This document shows positions 1 to 10,200 of a DNA stretch of 64,000 nucleotides, one piece after another. The notes beneath the pieces are model-generated. The model did no database searches, had not been told where the DNA came from, and worked only from the letters and a program-made list of their open reading frames with translations. The first letter of the stretch is position 1. Each line of letters opens with the position of its first letter. Origin of the DNA: Candidatus Hydrogenedentota bacterium (lineage in GTDB: Bacteria; Hydrogenedentota; Hydrogenedentia; Hydrogenedentales; SLHB01); the NCBI GenBank assembly GCA_020848835.1, contig JADLHJ010000060.1, positions 62,001-126,000 of the forward strand. Reading direction: 5' to 3'. The translations under genes were made by a program, and so were the position numbers.

Positions 1-360
1 ACGTCCGTCATTGCGCGCATCGGCGACATTGATCGATTCCCGTTGCAGGGCCGCCGTGCCGGCAATACCTTCACCAAGTTTTAAGCGAACTTCTCGTTTA
101 AGCGCACTCTGATCGCCCGTTTCACCCAGCGCCACTTCAAAATACAGGTCGTTGGTAATCTCGTCGTATAGCAACAATGAACTCGCCTCGGCCTGCGCGA
201 CTTGCTTGCTTTCATCCAGAATACTGTGAAGCAGCGTGGGGAGGTCGGTAACCAGAGCGACAAGTCGATGCACACGATAGAGTACATCGACTGTCCGGCG
301 CAGATCTTCCGGCGCAAGTTCGTGCAGCCAAGCGGCGGTTTCGAGTGCGTGCTGTGTCAC
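1..360 (-). CDS. GAF domain protein, N-terminal part, runs off window
   Basis: I translated this directly: an uninterrupted frame runs from GTG at 360 to the window edge (120 codons). A TGA lies three codons upstream in the same frame, so GTG 360 is effectively the only start. After a helical N-terminal stretch of about 45 residues comes a GAF-like core: a segment with EASSLLLYDE (near residue 64), then LYFEVALGE, then KLGEGIAGTAA, the usual GAF pattern preceding a conserved turn. GAF domains bind small ligands or act as dimer sensors. The output domain (kinase, GGDEF, phosphatase or other) lies outside the window. The start is one base after the stop of the M28 gene, so it is probably translated from the same message. 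Function beyond sensing is unknown. Confidence 0.72.
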   Translation of the reverse strand, partial: MTQHALETAAWLHELAPEDLRRTVDVLYRVHRLVALVTDLPTLLHSILDESKQVAQAEASSLLLYDEITNDLYFEVALGETGDQSALKREVRLKLGEGIAGTAALQRESINVADARNDGR

Positions 361-361
361 G

Positions 362-1375
362 TTAGTTCAGGCGTGCCTGCGCGTCCAGAGCGCGTTCTAT
401 CGCAGGCAACGCATGGTAGATCACGTCTCCAACAGCCTGCAAACTTGCGGGGCAGACGCGTTCGATGGTGTCGTTGGCGGTGTGCCACGTGTTGGAATGT
501 TCAAGTTGTGATCCGCCGTATTCGTAATCGATCAGATTTATGGCCCGTTTGCCCGCGAGTCGAAACGGCATGTGGTCATCTTCGACAATGCGCGATTCCG
601 CGAGGAAATGCCGTCCATGTCCCAATTCCGCCGCCACTTTCCATATTGCATTCGACAACCACGACGGCGCCCCTGCATCGCGAAAAATGCCCAAGTAGCA
701 ATCGCCTATCATGTCCACGTTGATCAATGCATGGAGATCTGCTAGTTCTTTCGTTTTGCGCATGTGCCGTACCATCTCGCGACTGCCGTAGAGGCTGTCC
801 GTACTGCTCCAGTCTCTCAGCGCTTCTTCGCCGTCAAACCAGATTAGCCATACCGTGCGCCCGTCTCGCATGGGGCCGAGCGCACGTGCCATCTCAATCA
901 TCCATGCCGCCGTCGAGCCTCCGTCGTTCGCGCCAACAAAACGGAACTCTTCAAAATACTTCGTGTCGTAGTGATTGCTAAGCGCGATGATGCCGTCCTG
1001 CGACCCCTTAACAATTGCCACAAGATTGGCCATCGAGCGCTTACCAAGCGGCGTGTCTGCCTCGAACGGAATGACCCGCACCTCAAGCCCCGCGGCTTCG
1101 ACTTCGCTCCGGATGAGCTGCCGCAGGGTTTCCGCCTCGGGTGAACCAGGGGGGCGCGGCCCTATGGCCACTACTTTTTTGAGCGTTTCGAATGCGCGGT
1201 CGCCTCGAAATTCGCTTTTGCCCGTGGCTGCGGTGGCGCGCTGGTTGTTGTCTTTATACGCGATGCGCTTCAGCCCAAACGCGACAAGGAGCAAAAATAT
1301 CAGCGTTCCAACACCCGCAACGCCTATGAAGCGTAGGGAACTACGCCCGATCGTTTCCTGCCAATACATCGCCAC
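362..1375 (-). CDS. M28 family peptidase, glutaminyl-peptide cyclotransferase-like
   Basis: The 337-residue protein has one N-terminal membrane segment (about residues 17-34) followed by an extracytoplasmic M28 domain. Visible zinc and catalytic positions are H135 (SNHYDTK), D151 (GANDGGS), E183/E184 (WFDGEEA), D221 (NVDMIGD), D267/H268 (VEDDHMPF) and W297/H298 (NTWHTAND). The FDGEEA...DSLYGSR and DDHMPF...WHT arrangement is that of glutaminyl cyclases rather than ordinary aminopeptidases; those enzymes turn N-terminal Gln into pyroglutamate. Activity on proteins versus peptides cannot be told from sequence. The start is GTG 1375, three bases after the TAA of the C26 gene; ATG 1369 is an alternative. 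Confidence 0.88.
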   Translation of the reverse strand: MAMYWQETIGRSSLRFIGVAGVGTLIFLLLVAFGLKRIAYKDNNQRATAATGKSEFRGDRAFETLKKVVAIGPRPPGSPEAETLRQLIRSEVEAAGLEVRVIPFEADTPLGKRSMANLVAIVKGSQDGIIALSNHYDTKYFEEFRFVGANDGGSTAAWMIEMARALGPMRDGRTVWLIWFDGEEALRDWSSTDSLYGSREMVRHMRKTKELADLHALINVDMIGDCYLGIFRDAGAPSWLSNAIWKVAAELGHGRHFLAESRIVEDDHMPFRLAGKRAINLIDYEYGGSQLEHSNTWHTANDTIERVCPASLQAVGDVIYHALPAIERALDAQARLN

Positions 1376-1378
1376 GGA

Positions 1379-2107
1379 TTAACTCGGGGTCGTGAAAGCC
1401 GACACGCTGGCACAGTGCCGGACGAATGCCTGCAACAGCCAATCCGGCTGATTCGAATCGCGTTCCGGATGCCATTGCACGCCGATGAGAAAATCTTTGT
1501 CAGGATGCTCGATCGCTTCGATAACACCGTCGGGACTGGTGGCCGCCAATCGGTACGGCGCGGGCACGCCTCGAATCGCCTGATGATGAGAGGAAGTTAT
1601 CTCGACAGTCGACGTTGGCGCGATTTCCGCCAAGCGTGTGCTTGGGTTGATTTCGACGTTATGGCGGTGTAACCGGCTCGGCGTGCCGTGTACCAGCGAG
1701 CCTGGTCGCTGATCCGGTATGTCTTGAATCATCCCGCCGCCGGCTACGACATTCATGATTTGCATGCCGAGGCACACGCCCAGGAGAGGCTTATCCATCG
1801 CCACTGCGGTCGTCAACCAAAGTTTTTCGCTGTCCCAGCGCTCCATCGGCAAGGCCTCGACTTTGGGATGCGCAGGCTCGCCCAGGACTTCGGGGGGAAT
1901 ATCGTTGCCACCGGAAAGAATGATGCCGTCAATTCGCTCCAGTAACGCCTCGCATAAATCTTTAGATGCTAGCGGCAGGAGAACCGGCACGCCTTCTGCA
2001 GAGAGGACCGCCTCAGAGTAACTTGTCAACAGTCGACTGCTGTTCCAAGGTCGGCCTTGGTTGCTTTCGATGGATAGGTCCGTTGTAATTCCGATAATTG
2101 GCTTCAT
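1379..2107 (-). CDS. Class I glutamine amidotransferase-like hydrolase (peptidase C26)
   Basis: A 242-residue cytoplasmic protein. The family (gamma-glutamyl-gamma-aminobutyrate hydrolase, PuuD-like) hydrolyses gamma-glutamyl amide bonds. Seen here: start MKPIIGITTD, oxyanion segment ILSGGNDI (about 63-70), nucleophile elbow GVCLGMQ with C112, the SSHHQA segment typical of the family, and the catalytic QWHPE near the C terminus. Length fits the family. I chose ATG 2107, preceded by CAGGT, over the longer frame beginning at 2254, whose extra N terminus is not family-like. It is the first gene of a three-gene minus-strand run with the M28 and GAF genes. The shared theme of gamma-glutamyl and glutaminyl chemistry is suggestive, but the substrate is unknown. 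Confidence 0.9.
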   Translation of the reverse strand: MKPIIGITTDLSIESNQGRPWNSSRLLTSYSEAVLSAEGVPVLLPLASKDLCEALLERIDGIILSGGNDIPPEVLGEPAHPKVEALPMERWDSEKLWLTTAVAMDKPLLGVCLGMQIMNVVAGGGMIQDIPDQRPGSLVHGTPSRLHRHNVEINPSTRLAEIAPTSTVEITSSHHQAIRGVPAPYRLAATSPDGVIEAIEHPDKDFLIGVQWHPERDSNQPDWLLQAFVRHCASVSAFTTPS

Positions 2108-2415
2108 ATTACCTGTTTGCAACCTGCTGCGACGTATGATTTTCCGCGACATTCCCGCTGCCGCTTTGCGCATTGTCCCATTTATATAAAGAGCGGAACG
2201 AAACCAGAGGTAGCAGTATATCACTACCGGAATCCATGAGCATCTCATCCGCAATAATTGCCGCCAAGGATGCGAAACCTGTGCAAGTGAAGGTCAGTCT
2301 AATACCTGAGTTGAACTATATCTGCGTGCCCGGTTTGCATTTGAACGCCTGTTCAAACATCGGGCCACGTAGTGCGATTCATTCAACTAATTGGGTGCGC
2401 GGGTACGGAGGACAC
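2108..2415. promoter_or_regulatory. Divergent intergenic region with operator candidate
   Basis: This 308-base region separates the minus-strand C26 operon from the plus-strand RND operon and must hold both promoters. No convincing full promoter pair could be fixed. A longer reading frame of the adaptor gene covers it, but the lipoprotein signal at 2416 shows it is untranslated. A short imperfect inverted repeat (GGTAG and CTACC) lies near 2208-2227, and a perfect palindrome lies at 2340-2357. Confidence 0.5.
2340..2357. promoter_or_regulatory. Palindromic operator candidate before RND efflux operon
   Basis: A perfect inverted repeat, TTTGAAC-GCCT-GTTCAAA, sits 58 bases before the adaptor ATG. 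Spacing and symmetry fit a dimeric repressor of the TetR or MarR kind, which commonly controls RND operons. No such regulator gene is next to it, so the repressor would act from elsewhere. Function is inferred. Confidence 0.45.
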
Positions 2416-3630
2416 ATGGCTACTTGGTCAAGAATCGTCGTAATGCTGGCGCTGATCGGCGTGTTTGCCGGTTGCAACAACAGTAATCCGACGGTAAATA
2501 AGTCCGAAGCACAAGCAAAGCGTGTCGAGCAGAAGCCGACCGCAATTCCGGTCGAAGCACAACTCCCAATCCGCGGAGAACTTTCGGAACTCTTTGAGAC
2601 TAACTCGCGTGTCGAAGCAGAGCGCAGCGTCCAGGTTACGTCGGAAGGTATGGGCAAGTGCCTTTCGCTGCATGCCGAAGAGGGCGACGAAGTCACCACG
2701 GGGGATGTATTGGCCGAGTTGGATACCGCCGAGCTGAACACCCAGCTTGCCGCAGCGCGCACGCAGCTAGCGAAAACCAAAGCAGACTACGAACGTTCGC
2801 GGGAAAGTGTGAAAGAGGGTCTTGTTCCTCCGGTTGAGGCGGAAAACGCCCGGTACGCGTATGATCAACAGAAGTCCAACGTGGATCAGCTCGAAGTGCA
2901 GCTCTCGAACCAGACCGTCCGAGCGCCTTTGTCCGGTGTGGTTACAAAAAAACTTGCGCAGACCGGCCAATCCATTACCGCAGGTACCTCTATCTACGAA
3001 ATCATCGATCCTGCAACCTATCTGCTAAATATTAATGCCCCGGAAAAGGGGTACTTGTCTCGCATCAAGGTGGGGCAGAAGGCATCGGTCCAGCTTGATT
3101 CGCTCGATGAGCCGGTCAACGCCAAAGTGCGCCGCATTAATCCGGCGGTGGATCCGGCGTCCGGTACGGTGAAAGTAACGCTCGACTTTGAAAAGGCAGC
3201 ATTGCCCAAACTTCGCAACAACGCGTTTGCGCGCGTGAACCTGATTCTCGCGACGCATGAAAACGCATTGATGGTCCCCAAAAACGCAATCGTCGAAGAA
3301 AATACGCGCAAGTATATTTACGTTGTCGAACGCCCCACCGCGGATGCCGAAGCTACTACGCCGGCGCCCAGTGATCCCGAAAGTGTATACATTGCGACAC
3401 GCAAAGAAATTCAAACCGGTCTTGAAGACAGTACCAATATCGAAGTACTCGAAGGCATCGCCGACGACAACTTGATCGTGACGGTCGGCCAGCAGACTTT
3501 GAAGTCCGGCGCGGAAGTGAAACTGACTTCAGTGCAGGAAGAGTTGCTCGCGAAGTCCGGCCTGAGCGCAGACGAGGCGCTTAAAGCCGCGAAAGAAGAG
3601 CACGACCAGTCCGCTGCGGCCCCGAAATAA
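2416..3630 (+). CDS. RND efflux periplasmic adaptor (HlyD/AcrA family) lipoprotein
   Basis: A 404-residue membrane-fusion protein that links RND pumps to an outer-membrane channel. The N terminus is a lipoprotein signal ending GVFAGC, so it is anchored in the inner membrane. A biotinyl-lipoyl half-motif (GDEVTTGDVLAELDT, about 90-104) is followed by a coiled-coil hairpin (about 105-165), the second lipoyl half (VRAPLSGVVTKKLAQTGQ), and a beta-barrel domain with GQKASVQLDS and GTVKVTLDF. ATG 2416 is chosen because GGAG lies just upstream and the lipobox follows. It heads a plus-strand operon with two RND permeases; the next gene starts 30 bases later. No TolC-like gene is present. Confidence 0.93.
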   Translation: MATWSRIVVMLALIGVFAGCNNSNPTVNKSEAQAKRVEQKPTAIPVEAQLPIRGELSELFETNSRVEAERSVQVTSEGMGKCLSLHAEEGDEVTTGDVLAELDTAELNTQLAAARTQLAKTKADYERSRESVKEGLVPPVEAENARYAYDQQKSNVDQLEVQLSNQTVRAPLSGVVTKKLAQTGQSITAGTSIYEIIDPATYLLNINAPEKGYLSRIKVGQKASVQLDSLDEPVNAKVRRINPAVDPASGTVKVTLDFEKAALPKLRNNAFARVNLILATHENALMVPKNAIVEENTRKYIYVVERPTADAEATTPAPSDPESVYIATRKEIQTGLEDSTNIEVLEGIADDNLIVTVGQQTLKSGAEVKLTSVQEELLAKSGLSADEALKAAKEEHDQSAAAPK

Positions 3631-3660
3631 TCGCGCAACCAACGGCGAAGCACAACACTC

Positions 3661-6600
3661 ATGGGTCAAACTATCCCCGATCTGCCGGAGAAGCACTACA
3701 GCCTACCCGTGCGCCGTCCGGTCACGATCGCGATGGCCTTTGTCACCATGTGCGTGTTCGGTTGGAAATCCTATCAGGAACTTCCGATCAACCTCATGCC
3801 GGATATCTCGTATCCGACGCTGACCGTCCGCACGGAATACGAAGGCGCCGCGCCCGAGGACGTGGAAAAACTCGTCACCCGTCCGCTTGAGGAGCAACTC
3901 AGCATTGTCAGCGGGCTAATCCAATGCAGCAGTACTTCGTCCGCCGGTCTATCCGAGATCGTGCTTGAATTCAATTGGGGCACGGACATGAACGTCGCGC
4001 AGCAGGACGTGCGCGACCGGCTCGATTTGTTCGAACCTCCAAAGGAAGTCACCGAAAAGCCCGTCATCCTGCGCTTTGACCCAACGCTAGATCCGGTATT
4101 CCGAATCGCGATCACTGGGAAAGATCTGTCTTATATTGCTGATCCCAAAGCGCGCGAACGGGAGAACCAAAAGCAACTCACCGAACTGCGCGAAGCCTGC
4201 GAACGCTATATCAAAGGCGATCTCGAATCGGAGCAGGGTATCGCGCAAGCCGAAGTGAAGGGTGGGCGCGAAGCCGAAGTGCAGGTGCTCGTTGATTCGG
4301 AGCGCATCAAGTCATATGGGCTCACGCTCGAAAGCGTCGTAACGGCCCTCCGTCAGCAGAACATTAACTTGAGCGGCGGAAGTCTGCGCGAAGGCAAGGC
4401 CGAGTACCTTGTCCGTACAGTCAACGAATGGCAGCGTGTCGATGAAATCAAAGATTCGATCATCGCAAAAAACACACGCCTGTCTGAGGTGGCCACGGTA
4501 CAACTCGGAGAAAAAGACCGCGAGTCTGTCGTTCGCGTGAACGGGCACGAAGCGGTTGAGCTTCAGATTTACAAGTGGGGCGACGCCAACACCGTCAAAG
4601 TGTGTAATACGGTGCGCGACTTGTTCGGCTTGGAACGCGAAAAATCTACGCTCGAAAAACTCAGTGCGTGGATGAACGCAAACGCCGCACCCCCTGAGAA
4701 CGCGCAGATGCCTGCGGTCGTCGCCATGTACCAGCTTCAGAAGGAACTGGAAGAGGGGCTTACGCTTACCAATCGCCTGCCGCAAGGCGCCGAACTGCAC
4801 GTGGTCAGCGATCAGTCACGGTTCATCAAAGCGGCGATCGACGAAGTGCAAAGCGCGGCCATTTGGGGCAGTGTGCTTGCGGTGCTCGTGCTATACATCT
4901 TCCTGCAGGAGATTCGCGCGACGATCATCATGAACATCGCGCTGCCCATTTCGATTCTCACAACCTTTATCCCAATGTTCCTGCAAGACCTCAGCCTCAA
5001 CATCATGTCGCTCGGCGGTCTCGCAATGGGCGTTGGCATGCTGACGGATAACTCCATCGTCGTGATGGAAAGTATCCAGCGCTGTCACGATGAAGGCGAC
5101 GACCCGAAGGACGCTGTCGAACGCGGCACCCAGGAAGTCTACGGCCCGGTGCTCGCTTCCACGTTAACGACCACCTGCGTGTTCCTGCCGCTCGCATTTG
5201 TACAAGGTGTAGCGGGTCAGCTTTTCAAAGATCACGCGCTGACGGTGACCTACTCCCTGATCGCATCGTTGCTAGTTGCGCTCTATCTGAACCCGATGAT
5301 TGCCGCACGAGAGAAACTGAAGTTTACTGCCGTCGGTGATGGTGTATGGGTTCTTGCCGCATACCGGCGCGGACGTAAGGACGGCAACGATCGGGTCGTC
5401 TCGCTTCTCATGATGCCGGTGAATGCCCTGATCCTAACTGCTGAATGGTTGCTCGACGAATTCTGGCATGACATTCACCCTATCGTGCAATGGTTGAAAA
5501 ACTCCGCGCAAGCCCTTGGAGAAAAGGGAATTCGAGCAGTCCCCGGCTTTCTTCTCGCCCTTGTACTTGCGCCGGTCGCGTTCCTGTGCATGTTGATTCT
5601 ATTTTGTACGCACTGTTTGCTGCGTTCCGTGATTCAATTTTTTGTCACACTGTTCTTCCTCATCACCGTAGTGTTTGGAGCGTTGTTTGGGCTGTTTGGG
5701 TGGACGTTTAATTTGGTTTTCTGGCTGCCGCTTAAGGCATTTAACGTGGCGTTCGATTGGTTCAAGGAAACGTACACGGTTGTCCTCACGAAAGCGTTAA
5801 AGTTCAGTCCTGCAGTGCTTGCCCTGACAATCGTCCTCTTCATCCATGCAATATCGCTCGTGCCCAACCTGGGGGGCGAACTCATCCCGCCGATGAACCA
5901 GGGCGAATTCACAATCCGCATGGAGGCGCCTCCCGGCACGCGGCTCGAGGAAACAGAGCGCCGCGCCGCCACGCTTGAGCGTGTTGTCATGGAAGATCCG
6001 GAAGTAGGCTCCATCGCCGTGGAAATTGGTCAGGAAAAAGATCAAGCGAATGCGGAACGCGGGGAAAACGTAGCCGAATTTGCAGTTATTCTGAAAAATC
6101 CGAAAGAGCAGGTAGCGCGCCAGGCTGAGATTATGGATGCGTTGCGCCAAAAGATTGCTGGCGTCAGTTCCGATCAGGTCACGTTTGCGGTGCCTTCTCT
6201 GTTTAGCTTCAAGACTGCTGTTGAATTGCACGTCAAAGGCGACGATTACAAAGCGCTGCGGGAGGTTGGCAACCGTACCATCGCGGCGATTCGCGATATA
6301 CCCGGTGTGAAAGATCCCGAACTCAACATGCGCCAAGGCTATCCCGAGATTATTGTGGAGCTGGATCGCGATCTCCTTGCCGCGAAAAGCATCACGCCGG
6401 AGCAGGTCGCCACGCGTTTGCGCACCGAAGTGCAGGGCGATCTCCCTACAACGCTGAGCCGGCAGGGCGATAAGGTAGACATTCGGGTGCGCGCGGACCG
6501 CTCTGTCCTAAACAGTGTGGCTGATTTGCGCCGCTTATCCGTGACCGACTCAAACCCACCAATTCCGCTCGAATCGGTTGCGAAGATCACGGTACAGGAC

Positions 6601-7287
6601 GGGCCGAGCGAAGTGCGCCGCATCGACCAGCGTCAGGTTGCCGTGATCTCCGCTAACGTTGAAGGCCGCGATTTGCAGGCCGTGATGGATGACATCCTCG
6701 CCGTACTCCCAACGGTGGAGCGCCCCGTTGATTACACGATCGAAGCGGGCGGACAAGATCGTGAGTTTCGCGCCGCATATTCAAGCCTGAAGTTTGCGTT
6801 GTTGCTCGCCGTGTTTCTTGTGTACGTTGTCATGGCCTGCCAGTTTGAATCATTGCTGCATCCCGCGCTCGTCATGACCACGATTCCAATGGCGGCAATC
6901 GGTGTTGTGTACACACTCGATGTGATGAATATCCCACTGAGTATCCTCGTGTACATTGGCGTCATCTGCCTTGCGGGTATTGTGACGAACAATGCAATTG
7001 TGCTCGTGGACTATACGAATTTGTTGATTGATCGCGGCATGCGCCGCGCTCAAGCCGTCGTCGAAGCAGGCCGAATTCGCATGCGCCCGGTTTTCATGAC
7101 CACGATTACTACCATCCTGGGCCTGCTGCCCATGGCGTTTGCGACGGGCGAAGGCGATGAAATCCGCAGGCCCATGGCGATCACGCTTATCGCCGGCCTT
7201 TGCTCGTCAACGGTGCTCACACTCGTGTTGATTCCCATGGTGTATTACCTCTTCGGAGGCCGCGATGCTAAGCCGCAAGAGGATTAG
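3661..7287 (+). CDS. RND efflux permease 1, with extra membrane insert
   Basis: A 1208-residue inner-membrane proton-driven transporter. It opens with the family start RRPVTIAMAFVTMCVFG and has the usual two halves, each with a large periplasmic loop. The TM4 relay reads GMLTDNSIVVMES (D-N instead of D-D) and the TM10 motif reads GIVTNNAIVLVDY, the type without the TM10 lysine. RND pumps are usually 1020-1070 residues. The excess is an insert between TM6 and TM7 (about residues 555-715) with a charged part and long hydrophobic runs such as FLLALVLAPVAFLCMLILF and FFVTLFFLITVVFGALFGLF. It overlaps the next permease by 23 bases, so the two are probably made together, as MdtB and MdtC are. Substrates are unknown. 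Confidence 0.93.
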   Translation: MGQTIPDLPEKHYSLPVRRPVTIAMAFVTMCVFGWKSYQELPINLMPDISYPTLTVRTEYEGAAPEDVEKLVTRPLEEQLSIVSGLIQCSSTSSAGLSEIVLEFNWGTDMNVAQQDVRDRLDLFEPPKEVTEKPVILRFDPTLDPVFRIAITGKDLSYIADPKARERENQKQLTELREACERYIKGDLESEQGIAQAEVKGGREAEVQVLVDSERIKSYGLTLESVVTALRQQNINLSGGSLREGKAEYLVRTVNEWQRVDEIKDSIIAKNTRLSEVATVQLGEKDRESVVRVNGHEAVELQIYKWGDANTVKVCNTVRDLFGLEREKSTLEKLSAWMNANAAPPENAQMPAVVAMYQLQKELEEGLTLTNRLPQGAELHVVSDQSRFIKAAIDEVQSAAIWGSVLAVLVLYIFLQEIRATIIMNIALPISILTTFIPMFLQDLSLNIMSLGGLAMGVGMLTDNSIVVMESIQRCHDEGDDPKDAVERGTQEVYGPVLASTLTTTCVFLPLAFVQGVAGQLFKDHALTVTYSLIASLLVALYLNPMIAAREKLKFTAVGDGVWVLAAYRRGRKDGNDRVVSLLMMPVNALILTAEWLLDEFWHDIHPIVQWLKNSAQALGEKGIRAVPGFLLALVLAPVAFLCMLILFCTHCLLRSVIQFFVTLFFLITVVFGALFGLFGWTFNLVFWLPLKAFNVAFDWFKETYTVVLTKALKFSPAVLALTIVLFIHAISLVPNLGGELIPPMNQGEFTIRMEAPPGTRLEETERRAATLERVVMEDPEVGSIAVEIGQEKDQANAERGENVAEFAVILKNPKEQVARQAEIMDALRQKIAGVSSDQVTFAVPSLFSFKTAVELHVKGDDYKALREVGNRTIAAIRDIPGVKDPELNMRQGYPEIIVELDRDLLAAKSITPEQVATRLRTEVQGDLPTTLSRQGDKVDIRVRADRSVLNSVADLRRLSVTDSNPPIPLESVAKITVQDGPSEVRRIDQRQVAVISANVEGRDLQAVMDDILAVLPTVERPVDYTIEAGGQDREFRAAYSSLKFALLLAVFLVYVVMACQFESLLHPALVMTTIPMAAIGVVYTLDVMNIPLSILVYIGVICLAGIVTNNAIVLVDYTNLLIDRGMRRAQAVVEAGRIRMRPVFMTTITTILGLLPMAFATGEGDEIRRPMAITLIAGLCSSTVLTLVLIPMVYYLFGGRDAKPQED

Positions 7288-10200
7288 CCCTCCCGGTATC
7301 GCGCTGGCGCGGCCCGTCACCGTATTTATGCTCCTGGTCACAGCCGTGTGCCTGGGCGTGATCTCGATTAACCGCCTGCCCATCGAGTTCTTACCGCCGA
7401 TGGACCTGCCCTTTATCATCTGCCAGATTCCCTACGTCGGCGCAACGCCAGAGCAGGTCGAGAAAGAAGTGGCAATTCCAGCGGAAGGCGAGTTCCGCAC
7501 ACTGTCCAGCCTGAAGCGCATTCAGTCCACTTGCGATTCCAACGGCGCGACCTTCCACATGGTCTTCGAAATGGGCACAAACATGACGACGGCCACCGCG
7601 GACGTGCGCGATCGCATGGAAAGGCTGAAGCTCGTACTGCCTGACGAAATCGAAAACATTTTCCTGCGCCGCTTTAATCTGAACTCAATGCCGGTCATGG
7701 CCTTCAGCATCTATGGACCCGGCGACGAAGAAGAACTCGCCTACCTGGTGCGTACGGTGCTCAAGCCGCGCCTCATGCGCCTCGATGGCGTTGCGGACAT
7801 CACCGTATTTGGCAGGCCCGAGAAGGAAGTCTTGATCGAGTTCGATCAGGACGCGCTCCGCAACCGTGGCGTGGGATTGTTTCAAGTCGTGTCTGCGCTG
7901 CGTCAGAGCAGCATCAACGTCGCGGCGGGTGAAATCGCCGATGGTGGCACCAATTACTATGTGCGTACCCAAGGGGAATTCACCACACCCGAGGAAATCG
8001 GCCGCCTGGTAGTTGGCCCGAATACGATGAGACTGCGCGATGTCGCGCATGTTGGCTATCGCACGCGCGAGATTGACACCGACTTCTCTATCGACGGCAG
8101 ATCGGGCAATTTCATGCTCATCCGCAAAGAAGCGGAAGCGAACGCGATCCAGACCTGCAAAAACGTACACGCCGAACTCGACAAGCTCGCCGCCGACCCA
8201 ATTTTCAAAGACACAAAGACCTTCATGTTCTTTGACCAGTCTGACCTAATCCTCTCCACTTTGGGTAGCCTGAACCAATCCGCGGCCCTCGGCGCCGTGC
8301 TCGCCGTAATCGTGCTCTTCCTGTTCTTGCTTCGTATGCGACCGACCATCGTCGTTGCGACCGCCATCCCGACGTCCGCGGTGTTCGCGATTATCTACAT
8401 GTACTTCTTCGGGATTACCCTCAACCTGGTGACGATGATTTCCTTCATCCTCGCTATCGGTATGTTGATCGACGACTCAATCGTCGTTATCGAAAATATA
8501 TATCGGCACCGCCAGCTAGGTCTCGATCGCAAGCAAAGCGCACTCATCGGAACCGAAGAGGTCATGCTGCCGAACTTTGCATCCTGCCTCACAACGCTTG
8601 CACCCTTCGTGCCGGTCTTCTATCTTGACGCAGGTATTCTCTCAACCTATCTGCGCCAGTTCGCCGTCCCTATCGTGATCTGTCAGTTCTCAAGTTTATT
8701 GATTGGTATTACCTTCATCCCTCTTGCGGTGAGCCGAATCAAACCCCGCCGTGAAACGCAGATTCTGCGTTTCCTGCACAAGCACGGTTTTGCGCGTTTT
8801 ATTTCGATGGACGACGTAATCGGTGGCCAAGGGGCACCGCGGAAACGAAACCCATTCCGCAGACTTGCTTGGTGGTATCTCGTAGCGCTTGGATGGTCCA
8901 TGCGCAACCGTATGCTCGTGCTGGGCATCATTATCATCGTGCTCATCGTGACGTGGTTTGTCCCGTACAGCAACATGCAAATGCAGAACGAACCTTCCGT
9001 GGATACGCGCCAGGTAGAAATTCGCGTACGCCTCGACCAGGGCTACGACCTCGATCGCGCACGCACTTTGTTCGCAGATATCCGTGATCTCGTGGATAAA
9101 CAGCGCACGGAATTGGGCATCAAGAACGTCTTCACCCGTTGCGATCAATATGGCGGCGATATCAATGTATATCTCTACACAGACGATGACCGTGCCGAAG
9201 CGGCGCTGGCGACCGAGCGTCCTCAGGGAATGGACTCAACGTATTCCACCGAACAGGTGATGGATATTCTGTGGCAGCGTCTCCCAAAAACAATTCCCGG
9301 CGGTGAACTGCGTTTCCGTGTCGCCGAAGCCACTGAACAATCCGCCCGATCGTTTGCGCTTCAGTTGCGCGGAGACGACGCGGCGACCTTGCGCGTTTAC
9401 GCCGACCAGCTTGAAAAGCGCATGAAAGACACCATCCCAGACATTACGGAAGTAACCACGGATGTCGAACGCCGGCGAAGCGAAATCCAGCTTGGCGTGC
9501 GCGAAAATATGGCCGATCTCTATGGGTTAACGCCGCTCGGCATTGCGCAGACAGTGGACTTCGCCCTTCGCGGCGTGCGGCTCAGCTACCTCAAGCAAGG
9601 TGGCCGCGAGATCCCGGTATGGGCGCAGTACAACGAAGAGGACCGCAAATCGAGAGCTAACCTTGAGAACGTCTCGCTTATAGGCCAAAGCGGCGGCCAG
9701 GTGTCCCTGAATCAGCTAGTTGAATTCGGCAAGGCGGAAAGCCCGCAGGTGATCAGTCGCGTCAATGGAAAAAACGTAATCACCGTTACTACAAAATTTA
9801 AGGGCCGAGACCTCGGCGGGATAATGACGAACCTAAAGGAAATCCTGCTGACCTTCAATATGGCCCCAGGGTACACCGTCGAATTTGGCGACGAACTCAT
9901 GAACCTCGAAGAAAACAACGCAAACTTTTCCGCGATGCTCATACTCGCCGTGATTCTAATTTACGTCGTTCTTGGTGCGACCTTTGAATCCTTTATCCTG
10001 CCGCTCTCCATCATGGCGACTTTGCCGCTCGCGGCAATTGGATCGTTCTGGTACCTCTATATCACGGATACGCCCTTCGACGTGCTCTGCATGATCGGCT
10101 TCCTTCTCCTGGTCGGTATCATCGTGAAGAACGGTATTGTGCTGATCGACTTCATCAAAATGGAACGCGAGCGCGGCGTCGGCCGATATGAGGCTATTCT

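Noticed and set aside
81-317. 78-codon frame on the minus strand
   Set aside because: The other minus frame gives a coherent GAF domain from GTG 360; this one is its shadow.
7265-7287. A frameshift between the two RND genes
   Set aside because: Each permease has its own complete N terminus and C terminus; the 23-base overlap is ordinary coupling, not one broken gene.
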